From assembly GCA_963665405.2 (NCBI GenBank), contig CAXXUH010000004.1, positions 310,001 to 374,000 on the forward strand: 64,000 nucleotides of DNA. The letters run 5' to 3'. The notes under the pieces are model-generated. The model searched no databases. It saw only the letters and a list, made by a program, of their open reading frames with translations, and had not been told where the DNA came from. Below are positions 1 through 8,475 of this stretch, one piece after another. Position 1 is the first letter of the stretch, and each line of letters opens with the position of its first letter. Source of the stretch: G963665405 sp963665405 (GTDB taxonomy: Bacteria; Chloroflexota; Dehalococcoidia; Lucifugimonadales; G963665405). The translations under genes were made by a program, and so were the position numbers.

Positions 1-1741
1 TCAGGGCCTCGTTGGAGAGCAGGTCGTCGCCCTCATCGGAGAGGAGGTTGCGCAGGCTGCCCGTTGCGAAGGGCCGCAGCAGCCTCGCCATGTCTTTCCC
101 TCCCGCCTCATCTCCTTGCAGGTACTCGTAGAAGTCGCGGAAGCCGGTGCGCTCGCGGGGCTGGGCGTAGTAGCCCGCCAGAGCGTGGTCCAGGGAGGCC
201 CTTCGCTCCGCGCCGAGACTCTCGCCCACCATCACCTCTATGAGCCGGCGCAGGCTGCCGATGCGTTGAAGCAGCTCCTCGGAGTCCCCCTTGTCGATGA
301 CGAAGGGGTTCATGCCCTGGCCGGGAATGCCGGGAGAGAGGACGCGCCCGCCCGCCGCCCTCGCCATGTCCGCGTACTCGCCCTCTGGGTCGATGACGTA
401 GGCGGTGACGCCCCTGGTCAGGCCCCGCAGCATTCCCAGCTTCGTTGCGAAGCTCTTGCCGCTGCCCGACCTTGCGAGGACGGCGGTGTTGGCGTTCAGG
501 TGCGTCCCGTCCCAGGGGTCGTAGACCACCGGGGCGCAGGCCCGCATGTCGATGCCGTAGAGGGTTCCCCTCCGGGTGTCCAGGTCGGGCGGCGAGAAGG
601 GGAAGAGACGGGCTATGCTGGACGTGTCCAGCGTCCGCCACTCGGCCACGGCGTTCAGGGCTAGGGGCAGCGTCGAGAGCAGCCCCTCGCGCTGGCGGAA
701 GGCCAGGGGATCGAGCTTGCCCAGCGTGGCGGCGAAGTGGGCCTTGGCCCGCTGGGTCATCTCCTTGAGCGACGCCTCGTCCTTCGCGTGAAGGGTGATG
801 GAGAGCGACGAGTGGAAGAGCCTCTCTCGTCCCCGCTGCACCTCGTCGCGCAGGCGGGTCACGTCCTCCAGGGCGATCTCCGCCTCCGGGGACATGGTGC
901 GGCCCCGCTTGAAGGAGAGGCTCTGCGCCGACTCGAAGCGCACCTTCTGCCACCCCAGCGTCCTGGCCGCCTGCTCAGCGGGAATCGACCCCAGGTGGAT
1001 GGACAGGTCCATCGGCGCGCCTGCGGCCATGAGGCTCTGGAGGAAGCCGGGGGCCAGGGACCGGGGCCACTTGCCCAGGTGGAGGGAGCGGACCAGGCGG
1101 TCTCCGACGCGCACCTCGCGGCGGCGCATCTCCACCTCCACCGGCGTCTCCTCGTCGATCTCGGCGGGGGTGCCGCCCAGGGCCGAGGCCAGCATCAGCA
1201 TACGCAGACGCCTGCCGCTGAAGGGGTGGACGGACAGCCCGGCCCGCGCCAGCAGGCCGCGCAGCTCGTCGAACCGCCCGAACTCGCACACGGCGTAGAA
1301 GCGCCGGTCGAGGATGCCGTCGCGGGCTTCCAGGTCGGTCAAGAGCCTGCGAAGCGACTCGGCCGCCGCCCTCGTCTGTGGGGGAAGGTCCTGCGGCTGG
1401 GCCTCCCTGAGCTCCTCCCGCAGGCTTCCCAGGCCGGGCGGGTGCTGCCTGATGAGGAGCTGCACGGGGAAGTCGCAGGCGTTGAGCGCCCCGGCGAAGG
1501 CCCCCAGCTTCGGCTCGTCTATTTCGAGGCCCATCACCTCGCACACGCCGAGCTTCACCCCGTCCAGGCGCACGGGGCCGTCCTCCTCCAGGTGGGAGAG
1601 CATGAAGAACAGGGGCAGGGGTGGCGGCGGCTTGGGGGCCGGCGCCTGCGGTTCTGTGGGTTCCTGGGTCTGCGGAGCGGCTGCGCCATCCGGCGGCCCC
1701 TCCGCTCCGGGTGTCTTGATTCGGTCGTTCGGCTTCTTCAA
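1..1741 (-). CDS. VirB4/TraC-like conjugation ATPase (partial, C-terminus beyond left edge)
   Basis: Cytoplasmic AAA-type ATPase that powers a type IV secretion/conjugation machine. The frame reads through to base 1 without a stop, so only about 580 residues are visible. A Pro-rich N-terminus (PAPKPPPPLP) leads into a VirB4-like N-terminal domain. A Walker A (ARSGSGKS) lies near residues 424-431, followed by a YVIDPEGEY strand typical of the VirB4/TraC/HerA group. I chose a TTG start at 1741 because AAAGGAG sits 10 bases upstream and no ATG or GTG fits better; this start probably hides the gene from ATG-only searches. It lies 19 bases after the small pilin-like gene and ends the minus-strand transfer operon in this window. 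The ATPase family is secure. Whether it powers DNA transfer or another export is inferred from the neighbours; no relaxase or VirD4 is visible. Confidence 0.88.
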   Translation of the reverse strand, partial: MKKPNDRIKTPGAEGPPDGAAAPQTQEPTEPQAPAPKPPPPLPLFFMLSHLEEDGPVRLDGVKLGVCEVMGLEIDEPKLGAFAGALNACDFPVQLLIRQHPPGLGSLREELREAQPQDLPPQTRAAAESLRRLLTDLEARDGILDRRFYAVCEFGRFDELRGLLARAGLSVHPFSGRRLRMLMLASALGGTPAEIDEETPVEVEMRRREVRVGDRLVRSLHLGKWPRSLAPGFLQSLMAAGAPMDLSIHLGSIPAEQAARTLGWQKVRFESAQSLSFKRGRTMSPEAEIALEDVTRLRDEVQRGRERLFHSSLSITLHAKDEASLKEMTQRAKAHFAATLGKLDPLAFRQREGLLSTLPLALNAVAEWRTLDTSSIARLFPFSPPDLDTRRGTLYGIDMRACAPVVYDPWDGTHLNANTAVLARSGSGKSFATKLGMLRGLTRGVTAYVIDPEGEYADMARAAGGRVLSPGIPGQGMNPFVIDKGDSEELLQRIGSLRRLIEVMVGESLGAERRASLDHALAGYYAQPRERTGFRDFYEYLQGDEAGGKDMARLLRPFATGSLRNLLSDEGDDLLSNEAL

Positions 1742-1760
1742 CTCGGTCTTCTCCTTTGCT

Positions 1761-2093
1761 CTAGGGGGTCGGGAAGTCCACGAGGCCGCTGCGCAGCAGC
1801 GCGGCGACGCCCTTGGCCAGAAGGACCAGCACCAGGCCGACGACGGCCATGACGACGGCGCTCTTGGCCTTGCCGCCGCCCCGCTCCTCGGCTCCCTCGG
1901 CCATCAGGACGAAGCCCGCCCAGACGATGGCGAAGAGGCAGAGCTCGGAGGCGGCGTAGGCCATCGCGGTGAGCACCTGGTCGAAGGCGTCCAGCATGGC
2001 CTGCTCCTCGGGCGGGGCCGCGCCGGTGGTCGCCAGCGCGGTCCCAATCAGAAGGGTTGCCGTCAGTAGACGCCTCACCACGGCCACTCCCAT
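1761..2093 (-). CDS. small VirB2/TrbC-like membrane protein
   Basis: A 110-residue protein with a cleavable-looking signal peptide (RRLLTATLLIGTALATTGAA, residues 7-26) and two further hydrophobic segments (about 48-66 and 80-97) separated by a short charged loop (EGAEERGGGKAKS). This size and topology match VirB2/TrbC pilin-type components of type IV secretion systems. The start overlaps the end of the upstream PrgI-like gene by 19 bases, indicating translational coupling, and the VirB4-like ATPase follows immediately. A second pilin-like gene lies at 3861-4127, so the element carries two. The assignment rests on size, topology and position; sequence conservation in this family is too weak for more. 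Confidence 0.7.
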   Translation of the reverse strand: MGVAVVRRLLTATLLIGTALATTGAAPPEEQAMLDAFDQVLTAMAYAASELCLFAIVWAGFVLMAEGAEERGGGKAKSAVVMAVVGLVLVLLAKGVAALLRSGLVDFPTP

Positions 2094-3835
2094 CCCAGCA
2101 GGTCGAACCAGTCGCTCAGAGCCTGCCCCGCACTGGATGCGGGGTCGCCGTCTGCGGGCTCCTGCTCGGCGGGCGGTTCGACCGGCTCAGGCTCCGGCAG
2201 GACCAGGGCCTCGAAGGGGTCGTCGGCCCCGACGCTGGACGCCAGGGCCAGGGCCTCGTCGCGGCTCCCGGCGATGGGCGACCGCTCCACCGTCTCCGCC
2301 TTGACGTGCTCCTTGTGCAGCACGTCCACTGTCACCTGCTTGGCGATGGTGGCGCTGGGGACGTAGGCGTACGCCGTCGCGGTGGCGGACGCCGTGGCGC
2401 CGTCCTCGCAGGTGGCCGTTGCCGTCTCACTGTCGGAGTCGCTGTCCCCCGGGCGATGGAGGTGCACGGTCCTGGTGACTTGCTCCGTCCGCTCCGGGTG
2501 GTGGGTCAACTGCACCAGGGGCGGCAGCGGGATACGAAGGGCCGCCTCCAGGTCCGCCTCGACGTTCACCTCGTAAACGGCGGCGCCCTCGCCGACGGCT
2601 ACACGGAAGCGGGTCTCGCCGTTGGGGACGAACGCGACGCTCGCCTGGGAGCCGCCGCCCGCGACCGTGAGGGTCCCGGCGATGCCCGTCACCTCGGCGC
2701 CCATCAACGCCGTCTCGGTGACGCTGGCGTGTCCGGCCACCGTCTGAAGCTCCACCCTCTCCTCGATGGTGGATACGCACTCGGAGGCGACGGCTCCCTC
2801 GACGGCCCCCGGACTCCAGCCCAGGGAGACGACCCGCAGGTCGCAGAGCTCCCCGTCGATGGCCGGAAGGGGGTACGGGATCTGTCCGCCTTCGACGGTG
2901 ACGGCCCCGGCCTGCCCCAGCGTGTCCTCCCACGAGAAGGTGAAGGACGGGTTCGGGCCGTCCAGGGGGAGGGAGTAGTCGATGCGCTCCCCCTCGTCCA
3001 GGGAGGCCGAACCCCAGAACCGCAGCCAGCTGCCCTGCGGCCCGCCGAAGGCCCGCACCCGGAGGTCCAGGGGAGTGGCGGCCCGCAGGGTGACGGCGGC
3101 CCGGTCGCCGGAGACGGTGAGTCCCTCGACGAACAGCCGCCGCCCTTCGACCGGCTCCGTCACCTCGAAGTCGATCTCGTCCCGCCAGTGGTCGTCGGCA
3201 AGGGCCGCCTGGGGGACGGCGACCGCCGCCGCCAGAGCGACGGCGGCCGCGATTGCCAGGAAGCTCTTCGGGGGCTTGCTTTGCCGGGACTTCCGGCTCC
3301 CGTCCCCGTTGCCGTTTCCGTTGATGTTGTCCTTGTCCGTCCGCCTGGGCTTGCCGAACCAGCGGTGAGGGCGGAAGGGCATCCGCCCGCCCGTCCGCTC
3401 CCGGCTCCCGCGCTTGCGGCGAAGGCGGCGCAGGGTCTTGCCCGCCCGCCTCGCCATCAGCCGCAGGGGGCCGGGGCCGCCTGCCTGACGGCTAGGCAGG
3501 CTCTTCACCGGCTGCGCCGGCGCGGGCGGCTGGCTCCGCACCAGCTCGGACGGCGGCCCTGCGTAGAGCCTCGCCCCAAGCCGGTACTTCAGCAGGTCGG
3601 CGGCCACCAGGGGCAGCCGCCGACCGCCTATCTTCCCGACGACGGCGACCAGCCCCGCCAGGCCCAGGAGGACGGCAATCGCCATCCTCACCTCGGACGG
3701 CCCGACGGGGGCGTAGCGGTATGCGCCGTAGGACAGGGCGCACACCGCCATCATCGCCACGACCTGCGGGAAGGTGAACCACAGCAGCACCTTGTCCTCG
3801 GCCTGCACGTGGGTCGGAACCTCGTGTTCTCTCAT
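2075..3835 (-). CDS. PrgI-like membrane protein fused to a large extracellular region
   Basis: 586 residues. The first ~100 resemble PrgI-family proteins that accompany VirB4 ATPases: a VPTHVQAEDKVLLWFTFPQ opening, then two closely spaced membrane segments (about 24-42 and 50-68). A basic linker containing NINGNGNGDG follows, then a signal-anchor-like helix (about 190-212, FLAIAAAVALAAAVAVP). Beyond it lies an acidic, beta-rich region of roughly 270 residues and a low-complexity tail ending in Trp residues (WFDLLGWEWPW). PrgI proteins are normally only about 100-150 residues, so this is an unusual fusion; the outer part could be an adhesin or channel-lining domain, but I do not recognise it. 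Two separate genes merged by assembly is less likely because one frame runs throughout. It is the second-to-third gene of the transfer operon. Confidence 0.75.
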   Translation of the reverse strand: MREHEVPTHVQAEDKVLLWFTFPQVVAMMAVCALSYGAYRYAPVGPSEVRMAIAVLLGLAGLVAVVGKIGGRRLPLVAADLLKYRLGARLYAGPPSELVRSQPPAPAQPVKSLPSRQAGGPGPLRLMARRAGKTLRRLRRKRGSRERTGGRMPFRPHRWFGKPRRTDKDNINGNGNGDGSRKSRQSKPPKSFLAIAAAVALAAAVAVPQAALADDHWRDEIDFEVTEPVEGRRLFVEGLTVSGDRAAVTLRAATPLDLRVRAFGGPQGSWLRFWGSASLDEGERIDYSLPLDGPNPSFTFSWEDTLGQAGAVTVEGGQIPYPLPAIDGELCDLRVVSLGWSPGAVEGAVASECVSTIEERVELQTVAGHASVTETALMGAEVTGIAGTLTVAGGGSQASVAFVPNGETRFRVAVGEGAAVYEVNVEADLEAALRIPLPPLVQLTHHPERTEQVTRTVHLHRPGDSDSDSETATATCEDGATASATATAYAYVPSATIAKQVTVDVLHKEHVKAETVERSPIAGSRDEALALASSVGADDPFEALVLPEPEPVEPPAEQEPADGDPASSAGQALSDWFDLLGWEWPW

Positions 3836-3860
3836 AGCTCTCTCTCCTTCCTCTGTCCGG

Positions 3861-4127
3861 CTAGCTGGGGTCGGGCACGTCGGGGTCGATCGGGGAACCC
3901 ACCACGGCGTCCATCACCAGTTCCACCACGCCGTAGGCCACCATCGCCAGGACGATGCCCGCCAGGGCGGTCATCATGGCGCTCTTGCCGCGCTCCATCT
4001 GGTGGGGCGCTCCGCTGGCCGTCAGGTACAGGTAGGCCCCGTAGATGAAGAAGCCCACGCCGACGGCCCCCACGACGCCCAGCAGGATGCCCACCAGGTT
4101 CGATATGGTCTGTGTCAGGTCTGCCAT
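3861..4127 (-). CDS. VirB2/TrbC-like pilin component
   Basis: An 88-residue protein beginning MADLTQTISNLVGILLGVVG, with two hydrophobic helices (about 9-35 and 48-70) joined by a polar loop (LTASGAPHQMERGKSA). This is the compact two-helix layout of VirB2/TrbC pilin subunits. I chose the ATG at 4127 because AGAGGAGAAAAGACTT precedes it with good spacing. A longer frame starting with GTG at 4190 has no ribosome site and adds 21 polar residues. It lies 25 bases upstream of the PrgI-like gene. About 80 bases upstream, a strong AAAGGAGG precedes a three-codon reading frame (ATG TGC CAG stop), possibly a leader or a relic. Confidence 0.72.
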   Translation of the reverse strand: MADLTQTISNLVGILLGVVGAVGVGFFIYGAYLYLTASGAPHQMERGKSAMMTALAGIVLAMVAYGVVELVMDAVVGSPIDPDVPDPS

Positions 4128-4282
4128 AAGTCTTTTCTCCTCTCTGTTCCAGAGTGTTCTGCTCGTCGCTGTCGGTTCGGTTGCGTCCACTCACCTACTG
4201 GCACATCGCCCCACCTCCTTTGCTTGGTCGATGGGCGCGGACGGAGCCGCGCCGTTTGGTTGTCGTTGTCGTTGTTGCGGGG

Positions 4283-5263
4283 CTACTCGCCGCTGCTCCG
4301 GGGGGCTTCGCCTCCGTCTCCCCCGCCTGCCGATGGGGTGGCCATAGAAGCCGCCGAGCTGAGGCCGCTCCCCGCTGCCGACAGGCCCGCGCTGGCCGCC
4401 ATCGCCCCCACCGCCATGCCTCCCGGTCCTCCGGCGGCCCCGCCCGCTATCAGCCCGATGGTCTTGGCCGAGCTGATCATCGAGGAGGGCAGGTTCATGC
4501 CGAAATAGAGCATCGAGAGCCAGGAGTCGAAGGTCCCGGCGTTGCCAAGCATCGACGGCACCCGGGTCGCCATGTAGACGAAGGCCAGGGACATGAGCAG
4601 CTTCCAGATCAGGTCCTGCACCGGCTCGAAGGCCGCTATCGCGGCGAACTCGCGCAGAAACCCGAATCCCAACGCCAGGGCGATGAGCTGGATGGCCTGC
4701 TGGAACACCGTCGTCATGAACAGGCGCAGCCACTGGCGGCCCCAGCCCGCCGTGTGGGGCAGAATCCACAGCCCAAGTGCGATGGGGGCCAGGGCCAGCA
4801 GGATGTCGATGAGGGCAAGGCGCAAGATCATCTGCACGATGACGCAGAGGACGAAGAAGCCGTAGACCAGGTAGAGCGCCGCCAGCAGCAGCGCCATGCC
4901 CACGCTCCCGGCCTGCACCGCTGTCATCAGCGTGCTCAGGGTCGAGCGCAGCATGTCTCCGGGGGTGACGCCGAGGGAGAAGGCGATGAAGCCGGAAACG
5001 GCGTCGGCCACGTCGATGACCAGGGCGCACCACCACAGGGACGACGCGGCGGCCACCAGGCCCAAAACAAGGCGGGGCACCATCTCCCGCCAGCCCGCAT
5101 GGGAGCGGCCCAGGTGCTCGGAGATGATGAAGCTCAGGCCCATCCAGCCGAGGATGACCACCAGGGCGGCGGAGGTGATGGCCCAGACGACCATCCACGC
5201 CTGCTGCACCAGCCAGTGGCCGTAGGTGAGATCGGGAGGGGTGCCGGTGATGATGTCGGCCAT
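4283..5263 (-). CDS. TrbL/VirB6-like polytopic channel protein
   Basis: 326 residues with about six to seven hydrophobic segments from residue 20 to 230, including a LALIDILLALAPIALGLWILP segment characteristic of TrbL/VirB6 inner-membrane channel proteins. A Gly/Ala/Ser-rich cytoplasmic tail (about 270-326) is also common in TrbL. These proteins form the inner-membrane pore of conjugation machines. It starts 6 bases after the stop of the exported protein upstream and precedes the pilin-like gene by 155 bases. The family call is from topology, the central motif and the VirB4/PrgI context. Confidence 0.8.
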   Translation of the reverse strand: MADIITGTPPDLTYGHWLVQQAWMVVWAITSAALVVILGWMGLSFIISEHLGRSHAGWREMVPRLVLGLVAAASSLWWCALVIDVADAVSGFIAFSLGVTPGDMLRSTLSTLMTAVQAGSVGMALLLAALYLVYGFFVLCVIVQMILRLALIDILLALAPIALGLWILPHTAGWGRQWLRLFMTTVFQQAIQLIALALGFGFLREFAAIAAFEPVQDLIWKLLMSLAFVYMATRVPSMLGNAGTFDSWLSMLYFGMNLPSSMISSAKTIGLIAGGAAGGPGGMAVGAMAASAGLSAAGSGLSSAASMATPSAGGGDGGEAPRSSGE

Positions 5264-5269
5264 GACCGG

Positions 5270-5929
5270 CTACCCTCCCCGGCAGTTGTCGGCGTCCTCG
5301 CCGGACGCCCGCTCGACAACTCCGCAGAGGGTCCCGTGGACGCCCTTGATGACCCACCCGGCGAAGGCTTTGGCCCAGCGCGCCGGGCTGAGGGCGGACA
5401 GAATCTTGTCCCAGATGCGGCCCGGCTGGTGGATGGGTATGACGGCGTAGAAGTCGCCCCTCAACCCGTCCTCGGCCTCGGCCAGCATGACCAGCAGGTA
5501 GGCCCGGTCGCGGTCGAGCTCGGGGTGGTCGTCAAGGTCGGGGTACTCCCAGGAATACTCCCAGCCGTCGCTGCGCTTCTTCTCGCCGCCCTTCACCCGG
5601 TACATGGCGCTTATCCAGTCGCCGGTGTCGGCGTCGCGAACGGCGTAGAAGAGGTTTGCGATCTCCCGGTCGAAGACGGGGCGGGCGACGAACTCGCCGC
5701 CGCCCTTGCGCTCCACGAACTCCCGGTCGGCGTTGACGAGGGTTAGCTCGTTACCGGGCGGGGCTTGGGCTTGGGCGATGTTGCTTGCGGGGATTGCCAG
5801 AAGCGCTGCCAGCAGCAGCGCGGCGGCCAGGGGCATCAGCCTCCTGGCTCTGCCAAGGGACCTTCGGACCGTCGATTGCGCTCCCACGATTCGCCTCCTC
5901 TTCGCTGATGGGGCCGTCTGTTCTGCCAT
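5270..5929 (-). CDS. exported protein of the transfer operon, unknown function
   Basis: 219 residues. A basic N-terminus (SAKRRRIV, RRSLGRARR) leads into a hydrophobic signal sequence (about 31-54, LMPLAAALLLAALLAIPASN) ending at a likely AQA cleavage site. The mature part is acidic and contains YAVRDADTGDWISAMYRV and a DLDDHPELDRDRAYLLVML stretch, which look like a small beta domain. The final ~50 residues include two Cys (TLCGVV, DNCRGG) that could form a disulphide outside the cell. It is the first gene of the minus-strand operon, 6 bases before the TrbL-like gene, so it probably belongs to the secretion apparatus. I do not recognise a family. Confidence 0.72.
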   Translation of the reverse strand: MAEQTAPSAKRRRIVGAQSTVRRSLGRARRLMPLAAALLLAALLAIPASNIAQAQAPPGNELTLVNADREFVERKGGGEFVARPVFDREIANLFYAVRDADTGDWISAMYRVKGGEKKRSDGWEYSWEYPDLDDHPELDRDRAYLLVMLAEAEDGLRGDFYAVIPIHQPGRIWDKILSALSPARWAKAFAGWVIKGVHGTLCGVVERASGEDADNCRGG

Positions 5930-6293
5930 CGAGTCTGGGAAGTCGCGGGGCCGGACACCATGCCTTATATGGGAGGACTCGCGCGTCCTCCCTTTTAGGG
6001 CATGGGAAGGAATGGGCCGGATGTGGTGTCATACCCGTGTACAGGGATTTGCTTCGGTGCCCAGAAGGGAAGTTGTGGGCTGTGGGCAACGTGAAACGGG
6101 CGTGAAGGAAGGGAAGTGAGGCCGAGCCTGCGAGCACTTTGGTGAAAGGGGTGGTTCCGACAGCGGCCCAAAAGGGAAGTCGGGGGTGGCGCGACATCGG
6201 AGCGAGCAATTGGACGGGGAGGTTGGAATCGGGGGTCGAAACCCCCTACAGGACAAACCCCCTACAGGACATGGCATTGAGGAGGTTGGACGC
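5930..6293. promoter_or_regulatory. divergent control region with long hairpin and tandem repeats
   Basis: The 364 bases between the minus-strand transfer operon and the plus-strand regulator hold no convincing gene. They contain a two-step inverted repeat: CATGCC (5959-5964) with GGCATG (5999-6004), and inside it GGGAGGAC (5971-5978) with GTCCTCCC (5985-5992). This would fold in the leader of the transfer operon. Nearer the plus gene are ACATCGGAGCGAGCAATTGG (6194-6213), echoed at 7168-7209, and two perfect tandem copies of AACCCCCTACAGGACA (6240-6255 and 6256-6271). The repeats bracket a gene with an HTH-like segment, so they are candidate operators. Confidence 0.55.
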
Positions 6294-7127
6294 ATGAATG
6301 AGCGGGATGGGAACGGCAACGGGAGCGTGGACGCGGAGAGGCTTCGGCGGCTCAGGCTGAGCGAGTTCCTGCGGGACCTGGTTCGGCAGGAGGGCAAGAT
6401 GGAGGCTGCGGAACTGCTGGGGGTCAACCACAAGACCCTGACGCGGGCCGAGGAGTCGGGTGAGATCACGGGGCGTATGGGCGATGCGCTGGAGCTGCTG
6501 CTGAGGAGGGCGGACGACGCCGAGGTCGCGCGGCTGCGGGAGACGGTCGGTGCGCTGGAGGAGCGGGTGGCGGCGCTGGAGGGCGGCATGGAGACGCCTC
6601 CTGCGGCAGATGTGGAAGGCGGGGGTGAGAGCAGCCAGGTGGAGGGCGGTGACGAGGACGGTACCCAGGCCCAGGCGCAGGGCGGGAAGCACGAGGAGGG
6701 GGCGGGCCGGTCGGAGACCAGGGCCGCCCCTCCGATGGCGGGTTTGCGCTCGAAGAAGCGGGCGATGCTGCGCAGGCTGGACCCGGAGGTGGTCACCGAG
6801 GAGCCCGCCGACGACGATGATGAGGTCTACGGCGATGCGTGGCCGCTGGTGGAGGAGTGGCGACGGCTGCGGGCCGGGCATCCCCACCAGGGGAAGAGCC
6901 TGTCGTGGCTCACGACGGAGGAGCGTCTGCTCGTGCTGGAGCTGGCTATGCTGGAGGAGCACGGGCTGACCCTGCCCCCGGAGACCCAGGCCCTGCGGGG
7001 CTTCGGACGCAAGGGTCAGACCAACCATCGCTGGAAGGCGCTGGCCGACACTCGGGTGGCGCTGCGGAAGCGGAAGCTGCTGCGCTGGGTGCGGACGGTC
7101 CTCACCCTGTGGCTGTGGCGGAAGTAG
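6294..7127 (+). CDS. probable DNA-binding regulator with coiled coil
   Basis: 277 residues. The N-terminus opens MNERDGNGNGSVDAERLRR, then a helix-rich segment (about 18-65) with EAAELLGVNHKTLTRAEESG, which reads as a helix-turn-helix. A short leucine-heptad coiled coil follows (about 66-95, LRETVGALEERVAALEGG). A disordered acidic linker leads to a C-terminal helical domain with WPLVEEWRRLRAGHPHQGKSLSWLT and a basic end (RKRKLLRWVRTVLTLWLWRK). The ATG at 6294 has GAGGAGG upstream; a longer frame to 6186 runs through the tandem repeats and is unlikely. It sits alone between the divergent transfer and replication operons, bracketed by repeated ATCGG-GCGA motifs, suggesting it controls both. 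The HTH is inferred by eye. Confidence 0.65.
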   Translation: MNERDGNGNGSVDAERLRRLRLSEFLRDLVRQEGKMEAAELLGVNHKTLTRAEESGEITGRMGDALELLLRRADDAEVARLRETVGALEERVAALEGGMETPPAADVEGGGESSQVEGGDEDGTQAQAQGGKHEEGAGRSETRAAPPMAGLRSKKRAMLRRLDPEVVTEEPADDDDEVYGDAWPLVEEWRRLRAGHPHQGKSLSWLTTEERLLVLELAMLEEHGLTLPPETQALRGFGRKGQTNHRWKALADTRVALRKRKLLRWVRTVLTLWLWRK

Positions 7128-7149
7128 GCCCCGGAGCCGTCTCCGGGGC
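7128..7149 (+). terminator. hairpin after the regulator gene
   Basis: Directly after the stop codon, GCCCCGGAG (7128-7136) pairs perfectly with CTCCGGGGC (7141-7149) around a CCGT loop, followed by CGGTTTT. This is a good intrinsic terminator shape. Confidence 0.75.
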
Positions 7150-7953
7150 CGGTTTTCGGCGGTTGCTACATCGGAGCGAAGTGGGCGCTAAATCGGTGCG
7201 AGCAATTTAGGTTGCGTTGGGCCGAAACAGGGTTTTGGGCCTTCCATTCGCTCGGTTGTTCGGGCGATAATTGACTCAGTTTCTGGCTTTTTCCAGTGTT
7301 TCCTGCCTAGAAACCTGGAGGATTCCCGTCCCCCGCATCCGGGACCGGCTGCATAGGATTGAGCCTTGCTCTCCGAACAGCCACCCAGGGGTCGAACCGG
7401 AAGGATTGAGCCTCGCTCTCCCGAAGGCCGCCCCGGAGGACACATTCGCAGCGGTTGGAGCGTCTCTCGCTTCGGCCCCTCGGACACCCTGGTCGGAGTG
7501 CGCCCTGCACACTGGCCGGTTCCTCACGTCTGCGGCATGGTTCCTGTGGAACTGGCCGCAGCTTCACCACGCGCCGGTCTGCCATTGCAAGCTGGCTGGC
7601 CGCTTCCCTCGCAGCTTCCCAGGACGTTACAGACGTAGCTCCCGGGTCTCGCTGCGTCTCTCACCGCGCCGTCCTGTGGTTGCTCTGCAGGCCGGTCGGT
7701 TCCCCCCATTTCATAGCAGCTCCTCCTTTGTCCATTCCCTGTGATGTGACCCTGGGCCGAGCTGCGTCCTCTTCATCCGCCACGTAGCAGCAGCTCTCCT
7801 GAGTCGATTTCCGTGATGTGACCCTGGCCGAGCTGCGTCCTCTTTCAACACGGCGTCTCCCTCGTTCGGCTCATCGTCGGACTGCGGGCGTCGTCGGCAC
7901 GGCAACACGGATTCAACGGCAACGGCATGAGATTCAGCAAGGAGGTAGCACAC
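7150..7953. other. long non-coding stretch with direct repeats; candidate origin or transfer site
   Basis: About 800 bases without a credible gene, between the regulator and the replication operon. Visible structure includes ATCGGAGCGA/ATCGGTGCGA motifs (7169-7180, 7191-7202), the second inside an AAAT...ATTT inverted repeat. A pair of 23-24-base direct repeats starts AGGATTGAGCC (7355-7377 and 7402-7425). A second pair of ~34-base direct repeats starts GTGATGTGACCCTGG (from 7742 and from 7812), 70 bases apart. The second pair lies just before the first gene of the operon. Position and repeats suggest a replication origin, oriT or partition site, but I see no nic site or DnaA boxes that prove it. 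Confidence 0.45.
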
Positions 7954-8475
7954 ATGGACAGGCAAGTTGGTCGGTATCAGAAGGTCGAACGGCAGGTGAT
8001 CGGCGACCGCGTGGTCCTCAACCCACGCACCCGCCTCTGCTCCCTGCGAGACGCCGAGGGCAACGTCTTCGACACATTCAGGCTGTCTCTCGAGGTCTGC
8101 GGCTGCGGGTACTCCTTCGCGCGGGCGGGGGTGGGCTACAGAGGCTCGGACGGCTGGTACTGCAAGCGATGCGGACAGCTGCACACATTGGACGGGAAGC
8201 CATCCGCGAGCGACCCGGCCCGCCTGAAGCCCGATTCATCGCGGGTAAGAGAGTTCGACGTGGGCATCCGGGTATCCCCCGACTGGTCCACGCCCAGCGA
8301 CCTGGAGACCGGCACGGGTCAGCAACGGAAAGGAGGCGTCAATGCACGTCAAGAAACTGGTTCCAAAGGTCAAGGGGCTCGCGGTCAAGGCGGGCGGATT
8401 CATCCGGCGGCGCAAGCGGCTGACGATAGCGGTCGTGGTCGCGGCGCTGCTGTTCGGGCCGCTCGTGACGACTGA
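7954..8475 (+). CDS. zinc-finger-like protein, first gene of the processing operon
   Basis: 173 residues if read to its stop. The core (about residues 1-100) contains VCGCGYSFARAG and WYCKRCGQLH, giving paired Cys motifs suited to a zinc ribbon. The ATG at 7954 follows AAGGAGGTAGCACAC, a very strong ribosome site; a start nine codons earlier lacks one. The last ~45 residues are low-complexity Gly/Arg/Ala and overlap the next gene by 134 bases in another frame. They may be a non-functional extension created by loss of an earlier stop. Its role is unknown; a nucleic-acid-binding function is inferred from the Cys motifs. Confidence 0.6.
   Translation: MDRQVGRYQKVERQVIGDRVVLNPRTRLCSLRDAEGNVFDTFRLSLEVCGCGYSFARAGVGYRGSDGWYCKRCGQLHTLDGKPSASDPARLKPDSSRVREFDVGIRVSPDWSTPSDLETGTGQQRKGGVNARQETGSKGQGARGQGGRIHPAAQAADDSGRGRGAAVRAARDD

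Noticed and set aside
108..953. Minus-strand 281-codon frame opposite the VirB4-like gene
   Set aside because: It is Arg/Gly/Pro-rich with no domain; the VirB4 reading in another frame of the same strand has Walker A and clear homology pattern.
2057..4048. Long plus-strand frame across the PrgI-like region
   Set aside because: Composition typical of antisense of high-GC genes; the minus-strand proteins have helices, signals and ribosome sites.
4202..4213. Three-codon reading frame (MCQ) with strong AAAGGAGG on the minus strand
   Set aside because: Could be a leader peptide, but three codons cannot be supported as a gene.
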